From positions 310,001 through 374,000 of the forward strand of contig NZ_CP094984.1 of assembly GCF_022869865.1 (NCBI RefSeq): DNA of 64,000 bases, in the 5' to 3' direction. The notes beneath the pieces were generated by a model. The model did no database searches. It had not been told where the DNA came from and was given only the letters and a program-made list of their open reading frames with translations. The number at the start of each line of letters is the position of its first letter. The first letter of the stretch is position 1. The position numbers and the translations under genes are program-made. The DNA is from Arthrobacter zhangbolii (lineage in GTDB: Bacteria > Actinomycetota > Actinomycetes > Actinomycetales > Micrococcaceae). Positions 54,525 to 62,890 of the stretch are shown here, one piece after another.

Positions 54525-55897
54525 GCGCGGGCCTCCGACTGCTCGGCAGGTTCGTCTTGGACCGGCACCGCGGTGTTTTGCGGGGCGCCGAACTCCTGGA
54601 AGGTGATGGAGGTTTCCACGGGGTAGACCTCCCGGCCCAGCACGGCGCGGATAATCGCGGAGTTGCGGTAGGCGGCCATCCCCAGGTCCGGGGTGACAAA
54701 ACCGTGGGTGTGCAGTTCGGCGTTCTGCACGAAAATTTCGGCCGGTTCGGTGCCGATTCCGTACCAGCGGTCGACGTCGAAGCGTCCCGCGGCGTCACGG
54801 CGGATCCGCTGTGCGATGCCTGTCAGGAACTCCGGTTCCCGGTAGGTGTAGCCGGTGGCCAGGACCACGGCGTCACTTTGCAGGCTGAACGGGCGGTCCT
54901 GCTCGGTGTGGTGCAGCTCCAGCGTGGATGCTCCCGTCGCGGGGTTGACTGTTGCCCCGCGCAGCTCCAGGTGGGTGAGCAGCCGGGTCCGGGGTTCCGC
55001 GCGCAGGCTCTTGGCATACAGGGTGTCGTAAATGGTGTTGATCAGATCGGAATCGATGCCCTTGTACAGGTTCTTCTGCTGCGCGATGAGCCGGTCGCGG
55101 GACGCCCCGGGCAGGGCATGGAAGTAGTCGACATAGTCCGGCGAAGTCATTTCCAAGGTGAGCTTGGTGTACTCCAGCGGGAAGAACCGGCCGGACCGGG
55201 TGACCCAGTTCAGCTCATACCCGTGGCCGTCCATCTCCTCCAGCAGGTCCAGGTACAGCTCGGCGGCGCTTTGGCCGGACCCGACAATGGTGATGGATCG
55301 CTTCTGCTGCAGCTCCTGTTTGCGTGCCAGGTAGTCACTGTTGTGCAGCACGGTGGCGCCGGTCTGCCGCAGGGATTGCGCGGCGGGCGGCAGGTAGGGC
55401 CGGGTCCCGGTGCCCAGCACCAGCCGCCGGGTCCGGTACCTCCGGATGCCTGCCGCGCTCTGTGCGGTCACCTCGTACACGGATTCGCCGCCGTCGGACA
55501 GGTGCACGATGCCGGTGACCCGGTGCCCGAACCGGACGCCGGGGAGCTGATCGGCTACCCAGCGGCAGTACGCGTTGAACTCAGCCCGCAGCGGATAGAA
55601 GTTCTCCCGGATGTAGAACCGGTACAGCCGGTTGGTCTGCTTGAGGAAGTTCAGGAAGGAATAGCGCGAGCACGGATCGGCCAGCGTCACCAGATCGGCC
55701 ATAAACGGCACCTGCAGGTGCGCGGACTCGAGCATCATGCCCGGGTGCCAGTCAAAGCCGCTGCTGCTGTCCAGGAACAGGGTGTTCAGTTCCGGCAGGG
55801 GATCAGTGAGTGCGGCCAGACCCAGGTTGAAGGGCCCGACGCCGATGCCCAGCAGGTCATAGAGTGGTTCGGTTGCAGCGGCTTCCGCGGCGCTCAT
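54521..55897 (-). CDS. desB: L-lysine/diamine N-monooxygenase, DesB type
   Basis: This 458-residue flavin N-hydroxylase adds OH to the terminal amine of cadaverine (DesB) or lysine. FAD-binding motif is LLGIGVGPFNLGLAAL; NADPH motif is ITIVGSGQSAAELYLDLL; the substrate/FAD motif ATGYTYREPEFL is present. DWHPGMMLESAHLQVPF is typical of the family. ATG overlaps the desA stop by 4 bp. With the neighbouring decarboxylase the likely substrate is cadaverine. Confidence 0.93.
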   Translation of the reverse strand: MSAAEAAATEPLYDLLGIGVGPFNLGLAALTDPLPELNTLFLDSSSGFDWHPGMMLESAHLQVPFMADLVTLADPCSRYSFLNFLKQTNRLYRFYIRENFYPLRAEFNAYCRWVADQLPGVRFGHRVTGIVHLSDGGESVYEVTAQSAAGIRRYRTRRLVLGTGTRPYLPPAAQSLRQTGATVLHNSDYLARKQELQQKRSITIVGSGQSAAELYLDLLEEMDGHGYELNWVTRSGRFFPLEYTKLTLEMTSPDYVDYFHALPGASRDRLIAQQKNLYKGIDSDLINTIYDTLYAKSLRAEPRTRLLTHLELRGATVNPATGASTLELHHTEQDRPFSLQSDAVVLATGYTYREPEFLTGIAQRIRRDAAGRFDVDRWYGIGTEPAEIFVQNAELHTHGFVTPDLGMAAYRNSAIIRAVLGREVYPVETSITFQEFGAPQNTAVPVQDEPAEQSEARA

Positions 55898-57444
55898 GCT
55901 GCGGCTCCGGCGAGGTAGTCGGCTCCGGCACGGCGAATGAGCGCGAGGATCTGGCGCATGTCCTCCAGCGTGGTGTCCGCGTTGAGCAGGGTGAACTTCA
56001 GGAAGTGCCGTCCGGCCACAGTGGTGCCGGCCACGAGCGCCTTGCCCGAAGCGGAGAGGGCCCGCCGGATGTGCAGGTTCAGCGCGTCGGACGTCTCCTC
56101 ATCGACCTTCCGCCCGTCCGGGCCGGCCGGCCGGTACCGGAAGACCAGTGTGCTCAGCTGGACAGGTGCTGCGGTGTCGAAGTCCGGGTCGGCTTCCACC
56201 AGCTCCCCGGTGGCGGCTGCCAGATCGATGGCCGCGTCGAGAAGTGCGCCCACGCCGTCGGCCCCCATGATCCGCAGGGTGAGCCAGAGCTTCAGTGCAT
56301 CAAACCGGCGGGTGGTCTGGATGCTCTTGTCCACCTGGTTGGGGATGGCGTCCCGGGCGGCGCTTTCGGGATTGAGGTAGTCGGCGTAGTAGGTCACGTG
56401 CCCGAGCATCGCGGCCTCGCGGACCAGCAGGGCGCTGGAGCTGACCGGCTGGAAAAACGTCTTGTGGTAATCCACCGTGACTGAGTCTGCGGCGCCGATG
56501 CCGTCGAGCAGGTGGCGGTGGCGCCGGGAGGTGATCAGCCCGCCGCCGTAGGCTGCGTCCACGTGCAGCCATGCGCCGTGCTCCTCGGCCAGCCGGGCGG
56601 TCTGAAGCAGGGGATCGATGCTGCCGAAATCCGTGGTCCCGGCGGTGGCGACCACCGCCATGGCGCGTTCGCCCCGTGCAGCGCTCGCGGACATGGCTGC
56701 CTCGAGGGCCTGCATGTCCATGCGGCGGTTGGCGTCGCACGGAACCGGAATGACGGCGTCGTACCCCAGGCCCAGCATCGATGCGGATTTGCGGATGCTG
56801 AAGTGGCTGGCTTCCGAGGCGAAGATACGCAGCCCGCCAAGCAGCTCGGGCAGCCGCCGCCCTTTATGGCCGGGGTCCGTGCGCAGCGCTGCCACCGCGC
56901 GGTTCCGTGCGATCAGCAGTGCCTGCTGGTTGGAGGCGCTGCCCCCGCTGGTGAACACGCCGTCGGCCTGCGGTCCGAGTCCGAGCCGGTCTGCGGTCCA
57001 GCGGATCAGCCGCTGTTCAATCAGGGTTGCGCCGGCGCTCTGGTCCCAGGTGTCCATGGAGGAGTTCACCGCTGAAAGGATCGCCTCGCCCACCAGGGCA
57101 GGGATAACCACGGGGCAGTTCAGGTGCGCGGCATATTTGGGGTGGTGGAAGTACACGGCATCGCGCAGGTACACCGATTCCAGCTCGGCGAGGGCCGCGG
57201 CGGTGTCCGGCAGCGGGGTGTCCAGATCCACGCCGGCCACGGCCGGGGCCAGATCTGCCGGCGCAATGCCGCTGAACGGGCCGGCAGCGGTTTCGACTTT
57301 TGCCGCGACTGCATCGATGGCCAGACGCATACCGGCGGCATAGCGGGCGCTGTTGCCGGCATTGAACAAATGCCCGCCTGCGAAGGCCTCGTCAACGTGG
57401 AAACGGATGTCGCCGGACGGGCCGGCGTGATGCAGCAAGGACAC
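55894..57444 (-). CDS. desA: PLP-dependent lysine decarboxylase-like enzyme, DesA type
   Basis: This 516-residue group II decarboxylase converts lysine to cadaverine for siderophore assembly. PLP binds Lys328 in SVTVDYHKTFFQPVSSSALL. Other conserved parts are GVFTSGGSASNQQALLIARN and WLHVDAAYGGGLITSRRH. The start is GTG with AAGGGAG upstream. It leads the desABCD operon. It could instead be a 2,4-diaminobutyrate decarboxylase, but its place favours lysine. Confidence 0.9.
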   Translation of the reverse strand: MSLLHHAGPSGDIRFHVDEAFAGGHLFNAGNSARYAAGMRLAIDAVAAKVETAAGPFSGIAPADLAPAVAGVDLDTPLPDTAAALAELESVYLRDAVYFHHPKYAAHLNCPVVIPALVGEAILSAVNSSMDTWDQSAGATLIEQRLIRWTADRLGLGPQADGVFTSGGSASNQQALLIARNRAVAALRTDPGHKGRRLPELLGGLRIFASEASHFSIRKSASMLGLGYDAVIPVPCDANRRMDMQALEAAMSASAARGERAMAVVATAGTTDFGSIDPLLQTARLAEEHGAWLHVDAAYGGGLITSRRHRHLLDGIGAADSVTVDYHKTFFQPVSSSALLVREAAMLGHVTYYADYLNPESAARDAIPNQVDKSIQTTRRFDALKLWLTLRIMGADGVGALLDAAIDLAAATGELVEADPDFDTAAPVQLSTLVFRYRPAGPDGRKVDEETSDALNLHIRRALSASGKALVAGTTVAGRHFLKFTLLNADTTLEDMRQILALIRRAGADYLAGAAA

Positions 57445-57762
57445 TGCGGACTCCCTTGAAAGTGCATTTCGGAAAGGTAACGAAGAAACAGTGGACCACT
57501 CGGGCGAATTACGTCAATATTTCATGACGTAATTCAGAAAAGCCCGGGAATCCGGGGTGGAATGGAGGTCATAGTTGTCCCAATCCCGGGTTGCACGGGC
57601 ATAATGACGCGCGCGGAACCGGCCTGCAGATGCAGTGAACAGCAGGGTGTACCCGGCGGTTCGCATCCCCTGCGGGTGGCACCGGCCCGGATGAATCAGT
57701 AGGCTTACTAAATGGGCCGCACGGGTTGCGGTCCGGTTTCCCGGACGTGAAAGGCAAGGTTT
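57445..57762. other. Divergent region between desA and an acidic-protein gene
   Basis: This 318-bp gap holds the 11-bp inverted repeat (57506-57535) and, near 57700-57710, AGTAGGCTTACT, a short near-palindrome that loosely resembles half of a DtxR box. I see no canonical iron box, no RNA gene and no coding sequence. Confidence 0.5.
57506..57535. promoter_or_regulatory. 11-bp inverted repeat in the desA promoter region
   Basis: GAATTACGTCA (57506-57516) and TGACGTAATTC (57525-57535) pair perfectly around ATATTTCA, centred about 75 bp upstream of desA. It lies at operator distance and could bind a regulator of siderophore synthesis. It does not match the DtxR/IdeR consensus. Confidence 0.55.
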
Positions 57763-58233
57763 ATGAGCGAGCAGAGCATTCCTGATCCCGAACTCGGCGA
57801 CGATCCGGTTCTGGCCGACGACGTCGCAGCGGTTGCCACCCCGGACGAACTGACGGTGGTCTCCGAAGACGAGCTGCTGGAGCAGGACCAGCTGACGGAC
57901 GCCGAAGACCTCACCTATCCCGGCGCGGCCGAAGACAACCCCGACAACTGGCAGGCAGACCCGCTGATCCGCGGAGAAGCTCCGCTGGATGAGCCCGGCG
58001 CCCTCTCCGACCAGGCCCTGCGCGAGGAGACGGCTGAGGAACGCTTCCTCGACGGCGAGAGCCAGATTCCGCCGGAGGAACCCACCATCGGCGAAGCGGC
58101 GTCCGACGTTGATTTCGGTGATCCGACCGTGGGTGACGAGGAAGACGCCAGCGACGACCCGGCGCACCTCGGTGGCAACCCCCTGGCCGATTTTGATCCT
58201 GAAGACGTGCCGGACCCGGACGCAGAGCGCTAA
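57763..58233 (+). CDS. Acidic protein of unknown function, 156 aa
   Basis: This protein is very rich in Asp and Glu with Pro and Gly, low complexity and no membrane segment (DDPVLADDVAAVATPDELTV). It likely is disordered. The start is supported by AAAGGCAAGG. A second small gene follows 43 bp downstream on the same strand. No family is recognised. Confidence 0.65.
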   Translation: MSEQSIPDPELGDDPVLADDVAAVATPDELTVVSEDELLEQDQLTDAEDLTYPGAAEDNPDNWQADPLIRGEAPLDEPGALSDQALREETAEERFLDGESQIPPEEPTIGEAASDVDFGDPTVGDEEDASDDPAHLGGNPLADFDPEDVPDPDAER

Positions 58234-58276
58234 TTCCTGCCCAAGGTCACTCCCGGGGCGGCACTAGGCTGGTTCC

Positions 58277-58582
58277 ATGCCTTCTTTCCGTGTGCAGTTG
58301 AACATCCTCGGTCTGAAGCCGGGCAACCCGCCCGAGGCAGTAATGGAAACAGCCGTCGCCGCCCTGGGATCGGCCCACCATGTTGAGGCAAACCAGCTGG
58401 ACATCGTCTCCGGGGTGCCGCGGATTACGCTGCGGTTCACCGTCCCGGATGACGAATTCTCCGTGGAAAACTCCCGCGCCCGCCGTGCCGCCATCAACAT
58501 GCGCGCCGCCGTCGAGGAAGTAGCCAACGGCCGGGACCTTCGGGTGCTCCGCCGGATGCGCGGACGCTGGACGGTGCTGTAG
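58277..58582 (+). CDS. Conserved small protein, 101 aa
   Basis: This small alpha/beta protein (SFRVQLNILGLKPGNPPEAV, RITLRFTVPDDEFSVENSRA) has alternating beta strands and a helix, ending RRMRGRWTVL. It may have an ACT- or ferredoxin-like fold, which is a guess. The ATG start follows the acidic-protein gene by 43 bp. Its function is unknown. Confidence 0.65.
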   Translation: MPSFRVQLNILGLKPGNPPEAVMETAVAALGSAHHVEANQLDIVSGVPRITLRFTVPDDEFSVENSRARRAAINMRAAVEEVANGRDLRVLRRMRGRWTVL

Positions 58583-58603
58583 GCACCGGAAGGCCCAGAA
58601 GAA

Positions 58604-59506
58604 TCAGCCGGGAAAAGCGTCTAGGGAAAGCCGGCTGCGGTACTCCACCGGCTCACGGGTCAGCGGATCCGTAAAGCGCACCGACCGGGCCAGCAGCTGC
58701 AGCGGCCTGGCATAGTCATCCGGTGCCTGCGGCAGCAGTTCGGGGTAGAAGGAATCGTTGAGGATCCCGATGCCCTGGGACGCCATATGCACCCTGAGCT
58801 GGTGGGTTTTGCCGGTGTGCGGGGACAGCCGGTACCGGCCCAGTCCGTCCCGGCTTTCCATCAGCTCAATCAGGGTTTCCGCATTCGGCTCGCCGTCCAC
58901 TTCCTGGGCCAGCAGATAGGTGCGGGACTTGATCATGCGGCTGCGGACGGTCAGCGGCAGCGCCAGGTCCTCGCGGACGGGGGCCACGGCCTCGTACTCC
59001 TTGCTGATCCGCCGTTTCTCGAACAGGATCTGGTACCTGCCCCGGGTCTCGGGGTTGGTGGAAAACAGCAGCACGCCGGCCGTCATCCGGTCCAGCCGGT
59101 GCATCGGAATCAGGTCCGGGATTCCCAGCTGCACCCGGAGCCGCACCAGAGCCGACTCGGCCACATACATCCCGCCCGGCGTCGTCGGCAGGAAATGCGG
59201 CTTGTCCACCACCAGCAGGTTCTCGTCATGGTGCAGGATGCCGATGTCCACGGGTATCCGCTCTTCCGGCGGGAGCTCACGGTAGTACCAGATGAAGGTG
59301 TGCTCGTTCAGGGGCGTGGCTGCGGTCAGCGGAACACCGCCCAGGCCCACCACCTCGCCGCGCTCAAAACGGTTCACAATCCCGTCCGGATCCACATGGC
59401 CAAAACGCTCCAGCACATAGTCCATGGCGGTCTTCCACGGCCCCTCTGGCGGCAGGCGCAGGCGGGTGGCATTGACTCCGTTGCGCACGGGAAGCGGGGA
59501 TTGCAT
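58604..59506 (-). CDS. RluA-family pseudouridine synthase
   Basis: This 300-residue synthase has the motif IPMHRLDRMTAGVLLFS with the catalytic Asp, LLVVDKPHFLPTTPGG, and LSPHTGKTHQLRVHMASQGI. Targets would be uridines of rRNA or tRNA; the exact site cannot be told. The N-terminal part holds a degenerate S4-like region (ERFGHVDPDGIVNRFERGEV). A GTG one codon upstream is also possible as start. Confidence 0.9.
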   Translation of the reverse strand: MQSPLPVRNGVNATRLRLPPEGPWKTAMDYVLERFGHVDPDGIVNRFERGEVVGLGGVPLTAATPLNEHTFIWYYRELPPEERIPVDIGILHHDENLLVVDKPHFLPTTPGGMYVAESALVRLRVQLGIPDLIPMHRLDRMTAGVLLFSTNPETRGRYQILFEKRRISKEYEAVAPVREDLALPLTVRSRMIKSRTYLLAQEVDGEPNAETLIELMESRDGLGRYRLSPHTGKTHQLRVHMASQGIGILNDSFYPELLPQAPDDYARPLQLLARSVRFTDPLTREPVEYRSRLSLDAFPG

Positions 59507-59586
59507 CACGGTTTCAGGATATCGGGTGCCCGGGCTTAAATTTGGGCTGGGCCTTTCTGCCCGCGAACCCTGCGAAACGGAGCCCG

Positions 59587-61113
59587 GTGGCCACCAAACC
59601 AGTTATTCCTCCTGCTGAGCCGAGCACGACGACGGCGCTGACGCCCGAAGAGCGCCAGTCCGTCCTGCGCACCCTGCGGTCACCAAAACTGCTCAAAACC
59701 GAGGTCCTGGCCGGGCTTGTCGTGGCCCTGGCGCTGATCCCCGAGGCGCTGGCATTCTCCGTGATTGCCGGGGTGGATCCGCGCATCGGCCTGTTCTCCG
59801 CCTTCACCATGGCCGTGACCATTTCCTTCCTCGGCGGCCGCCCGGCAATGATCTCCGCCGCCACCGGCGCCGTGGCCCTGGTCATCGCACCGCTGGTGGC
59901 ATCCCACGGCGTGAACTACATGATTGCCGCCGTGCTGCTGGCCGGCGTCGTCCAGGTGCTGCTGGCCGTGCTGGGGGTGGCGAAACTCATGCGCTTCATT
60001 CCCCGCCAGGTCATGGTGGGCTTCGTCAACGCGCTGGCCATCCTGATCCTCGTTGCACAGGTGCCCGAGCTGCTGGGCGTCCCCTGGCTGGTCTACCCGC
60101 TGGTGGCGCTGGGGCTGCTGATTGTCTTCGGCCTTCCCCGGCTCACCACAGCGGTACCGGCATCCCTGGTGGCCATTGTGGTGCTCACCGCCATTACCGT
60201 CGGAGCGTCCCTGACCGTGCCGACCGTCGGGGACAAAGGCGAACTGCCGGAAAGCCTGCCCTCCCTGCTGCTGCCTGACGTCCCGTTTAGCCTGGACACC
60301 CTGCAGGTGATTTTCCCCTACGCCCTGGCCGTGGCGTTTGTCGGACTGCTGGAATCCCTCATGACGGCCAAGCTGGTGGATGACGTCACTGACACCCGCT
60401 CCAATAAGACCCGGGAAGCCTGGGGCCAGGGAGCGGCCAACATTGTGACCGGATTCTTCGGCGGGATGGGTGGCTGCGCGATGATCGGGCAGACCATGAT
60501 CAACGTGAAGGCCTCGGGCGCCCGCACCCGGATTTCCACCTTCCTCGCCGGCGTGTTCCTGCTGGTACTGGTGGTGGTGTTCGGCGATGTAGTGGCGGTC
60601 ATTCCCATGGCCGCCCTGGTGGCCGTGATGATCTTCGTGGCGGTGGCCAGCTTCGACTGGCACAGCATCCGCCCGTCCACACTGAAGATGATGCCGAAGA
60701 GCGAGACCGCCGTTATGCTCGCCACCGTCGCCGTCACGGTCTGGAGCCACAACCTGGCCATCGGCGTCGGCGTCGGAGTGCTCGTGGCCATGGTGCTCTT
60801 CGCCCGGCGGGTAGCCCACTTCGTCACCGTGGACCGCACGGTTGACGACGACGGCGCCGTGGCCACCTACACGGTCAACGGCGAGTTGTTCTTCGCCTCC
60901 TCGAATGATCTCTACTCCCAGTTTGAGTATGTCCGCGATCCCGCCCGTGTGGTCATTGACCTCAGCGGTTCGCATGTCTGGGACGCTTCCACGGTGGCCG
61001 CCCTGGATGCGGTCACGGAAAAGTACCGCCGGCGCGGAACCGAAGTGCAGATTGCCGGGCTCAATGACGCCAGCGTGCAGATGCGGAATCGGATGACCGG
61101 CCGGCTGGGATAG
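59587..61113 (+). CDS. SulP-family anion transporter with STAS domain
   Basis: This 508-residue protein is of the SLC26/SulP type. It has about 10-12 membrane helices (LAGLVVALALIPEALAFSVI, QVMVGFVNALAILILVAQV, TGFFGGMGGCAMIGQTMIN) and a C-terminal STAS domain (residues about 415-500, VVIDLSGSHVWDASTVAALD). It transports sulfate, bicarbonate or other anions. GTG at 59587 with GGAG upstream is the best start. Neighbours do not fix the substrate. Confidence 0.92.
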   Translation: MATKPVIPPAEPSTTTALTPEERQSVLRTLRSPKLLKTEVLAGLVVALALIPEALAFSVIAGVDPRIGLFSAFTMAVTISFLGGRPAMISAATGAVALVIAPLVASHGVNYMIAAVLLAGVVQVLLAVLGVAKLMRFIPRQVMVGFVNALAILILVAQVPELLGVPWLVYPLVALGLLIVFGLPRLTTAVPASLVAIVVLTAITVGASLTVPTVGDKGELPESLPSLLLPDVPFSLDTLQVIFPYALAVAFVGLLESLMTAKLVDDVTDTRSNKTREAWGQGAANIVTGFFGGMGGCAMIGQTMINVKASGARTRISTFLAGVFLLVLVVVFGDVVAVIPMAALVAVMIFVAVASFDWHSIRPSTLKMMPKSETAVMLATVAVTVWSHNLAIGVGVGVLVAMVLFARRVAHFVTVDRTVDDDGAVATYTVNGELFFASSNDLYSQFEYVRDPARVVIDLSGSHVWDASTVAALDAVTEKYRRRGTEVQIAGLNDASVQMRNRMTGRLG

Positions 61114-61127
61114 GCGTGTTCCCCGGG

Positions 61128-62039
61128 CTAGGCTGCCCGGGAACCGCTGTGGTCCGCTGCCAGGGCAACGAACGCCTGCCGGCACTGGTTCGCCGTCGGC
61201 CGGTCTGTCGGTTCCAGGGCGGTCATGGCAGTGAGGAGCTGAATCCAGCCGGCGGGCAGCCCGGCGGAAATCTGGGGACCCCGGACCGTCCGCACCACCA
61301 TGGATTCAACCTGCGGCAGGTCGAAGGCACGGACACCCGTGATGGACTCCAGCAGGACGAGTCCCAGGGAGTACACGTCGGTGGCGCCGGTCAGGTCTGT
61401 TCCGTGGACCTGTTCCGGACTCATATACGGCAGGCTCCCGTAGGACTGCTGCTCCCCGCCGCCCTGGGCGTCCACGGCTGTTCCCAGATCGGCAATCTTC
61501 GCGGTCCCCGACCCCGGGTCGAGCAGGATGTTTGAAGGCTTGATGTCCCGGTGGATGTAGCCCGCTGTATGCACTGCCGACAGACCCTCCGCAAGCTGGC
61601 GGCCGAGGTCCGCCGCTGCTGAGGGAGAATACGGTCCGAACCGGGCGACAGTCCGCCGAAGGTTCTCGCCGGGGACCAGGTCCATGACAAGGTAGGGCGT
61701 CTGCACGCCGGTCTCCGGATGGCTGATGGCGCCGTGGGCAACCAACTGGAGCACATGATCGCTGCTCACTGCCGCCAGGGCTGCTGCCTCCCGGGACGCT
61801 TCGTGACCCTCGGGCGAATGGCCGAGTGGTGCAGAAAAAATCTTGACGGCCACTTTGGACAGCGATGCCAGATCAGTCGCCTGCCAGACGTAGGCGGCGG
61901 CGCCCCGCCCAATGGGCTCATCCAGGCAGTACCGGCCGTCAAAGAGTACATGGGCACTGAATCCGGAGCTGTCTGTTTGGCCCTTCTCTGCGGGCAGGGA
62001 CCGGGAAATCGCCGTCGATGCAGCCCCCGCTCCGGCCAT
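61128..62039 (-). CDS. Soluble Ser/Thr protein kinase
   Basis: This 303-residue Hanks-type kinase lacks the usual membrane anchor and PASTA repeats. It has IGRGAAAYVWQATD, the ATP Lys in KVAVKIFSAP, the catalytic loop YIHRDIKPSNILL, and ADLGTA in place of the common ADFG. The PEQ in YMSPEQVHG replaces APE. The DLG variant occurs in several active kinases, so it may still work. The ATG follows GGGGGA. Upstream lies a 160-bp region with a perfect 12-bp palindrome. Confidence 0.87.
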   Translation of the reverse strand: MAGAGAASTAISRSLPAEKGQTDSSGFSAHVLFDGRYCLDEPIGRGAAAYVWQATDLASLSKVAVKIFSAPLGHSPEGHEASREAAALAAVSSDHVLQLVAHGAISHPETGVQTPYLVMDLVPGENLRRTVARFGPYSPSAAADLGRQLAEGLSAVHTAGYIHRDIKPSNILLDPGSGTAKIADLGTAVDAQGGGEQQSYGSLPYMSPEQVHGTDLTGATDVYSLGLVLLESITGVRAFDLPQVESMVVRTVRGPQISAGLPAGWIQLLTAMTALEPTDRPTANQCRQAFVALAADHSGSRAA

Positions 62040-62074
62040 GTTGTCCCCCAGTGATTCGTAAACCTTTAGTTAGT

Positions 62075-62086
62075 TTATCTAGATAA
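62075..62086. promoter_or_regulatory. Palindromic site TTATCTAGATAA
   Basis: A perfect 12-bp palindrome in an AT-rich patch lies 36 bp upstream of the kinase start. Its form suits a MarR-type dimer, and a MarR gene is adjacent on the same strand. Confidence 0.6.
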
Positions 62087-62199
62087 TAGCAAAGCGAAAG
62101 GTAATCCGGGCGTATGTATGTCCATTGAGGGGGAGTGGCGGTGTCTGGTCTGGCCATCCCGAAGCGGGTGGCATTTCCGGCGGAGCCGGGTGAAGTGGC

Positions 62200-62727
62200 C
62201 TAAGGGGTGGGTGTCGGGGCGGCGTCCGCCGGTGGCTCTTCCAGTGAATCCCGCAGCCGGTTCATAAAGCGGATGACGACGTCGGCCTCGGCGGGGGAGA
62301 GTTCGGCGGCGGCCTGCATCATGCGCCGGTGCATGTCCCCAACGGTCTCCCGGACTTCCTCATCGGACGTTTCGGTAGGGACAATCTCCCAGGCTCGCCG
62401 GTCATTCGGGCGTGCGCGCCGCTGGACATAGCCACCACGTTCCAGGCGGTCAATCAGCGCCGTGGTGGAGGCAGTGGAAATGCCCAGCAGCCGGCTGAGG
62501 TCCTTGGGTCCCAGGCTTCCGCCCGCCTGGCGTGCCTGCATGAGGTAGCGCATGGCAAGCAGGTCATTCTCATTCATGCCCATGGAGTCCTGGGTGCGCC
62601 GGCGGATCTGCGTTTCGGTGGCACGGTAGCTCCGCACGGCGTCGAGTACGTCGCGGGCCCGCGGGTGCTCCGGATCCGGGGTGTACCAGTACCCGCCCTG
62701 ATCGCCGGGCTGCTGGGGGATGTCCAT
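62200..62727 (-). CDS. MarR-family transcriptional regulator
   Basis: This 175-residue regulator has the winged helix-turn-helix MNENDLLAMRYLMQARQAGG, LGPKDLSRLLGISTASTTAL, IDRLERGGYVQRRARPNDRR. It lies between the kinase gene (same strand, downstream) and the divergent iron-binding lipoprotein gene. Likely targets are itself, the kinase or both. Start at 62727 has a distant AGGAGG, about 15 bp off. Confidence 0.85.
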   Translation of the reverse strand: MDIPQQPGDQGGYWYTPDPEHPRARDVLDAVRSYRATETQIRRRTQDSMGMNENDLLAMRYLMQARQAGGSLGPKDLSRLLGISTASTTALIDRLERGGYVQRRARPNDRRAWEIVPTETSDEEVRETVGDMHRRMMQAAAELSPAEADVVIRFMNRLRDSLEEPPADAAPTPTP

Positions 62728-62794
62728 TCGCCCAATCCTAGTCCTCCTGAAGGCTAGCCCGGCTAGGGAACGGTGCGACACAATTCACACTGTA

Positions 62795-62820
62795 ATTAGG
62801 ACATAAAAATATGAGCTAAT
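62795..62820. promoter_or_regulatory. Imperfect palindrome in MarR/lipoprotein divergent region
   Basis: ATTAG and CTAAT arms, with inner CAT and ATG pairs, flank an A-rich centre over 26 bp. It is the most AT-rich part of the intergenic DNA and may be a MarR operator overlapping the promoter. Confidence 0.4.
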
Positions 62821-62854
62821 GCGTTCGGGTGTGGTCTGATGTTGTTTGTCCGAT

Positions 62855-62873
62855 TTAGGACAGCCTTACTTCA
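62855..62873. promoter_or_regulatory. IdeR/DtxR-like iron box
   Basis: TTAGGACAGCCTTACTTCA matches the actinobacterial iron box TTAGGTTAGCCTAACCTAA at 14 of 19 positions by eye. It is 18 bp before the siderophore-binding protein start. The site suggests iron-dependent repression. Confidence 0.65.
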
Positions 62874-62890
62874 GAGTGATAGGAACACCC

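Noticed and set aside
54525-54798. N-terminal extension of the desD frame back to 54798
   Set aside because: The extension runs through desC and desB out of frame and has no family similarity. GTG at 53991 with GTGA overlap is the real start.
57514-58167. Minus-strand open frame of 217 codons upstream of desA
   Set aside because: It is the reverse of the acidic-protein gene; it has no ribosome site or recognised fold, and the acidic gene has both a good start and spacing.
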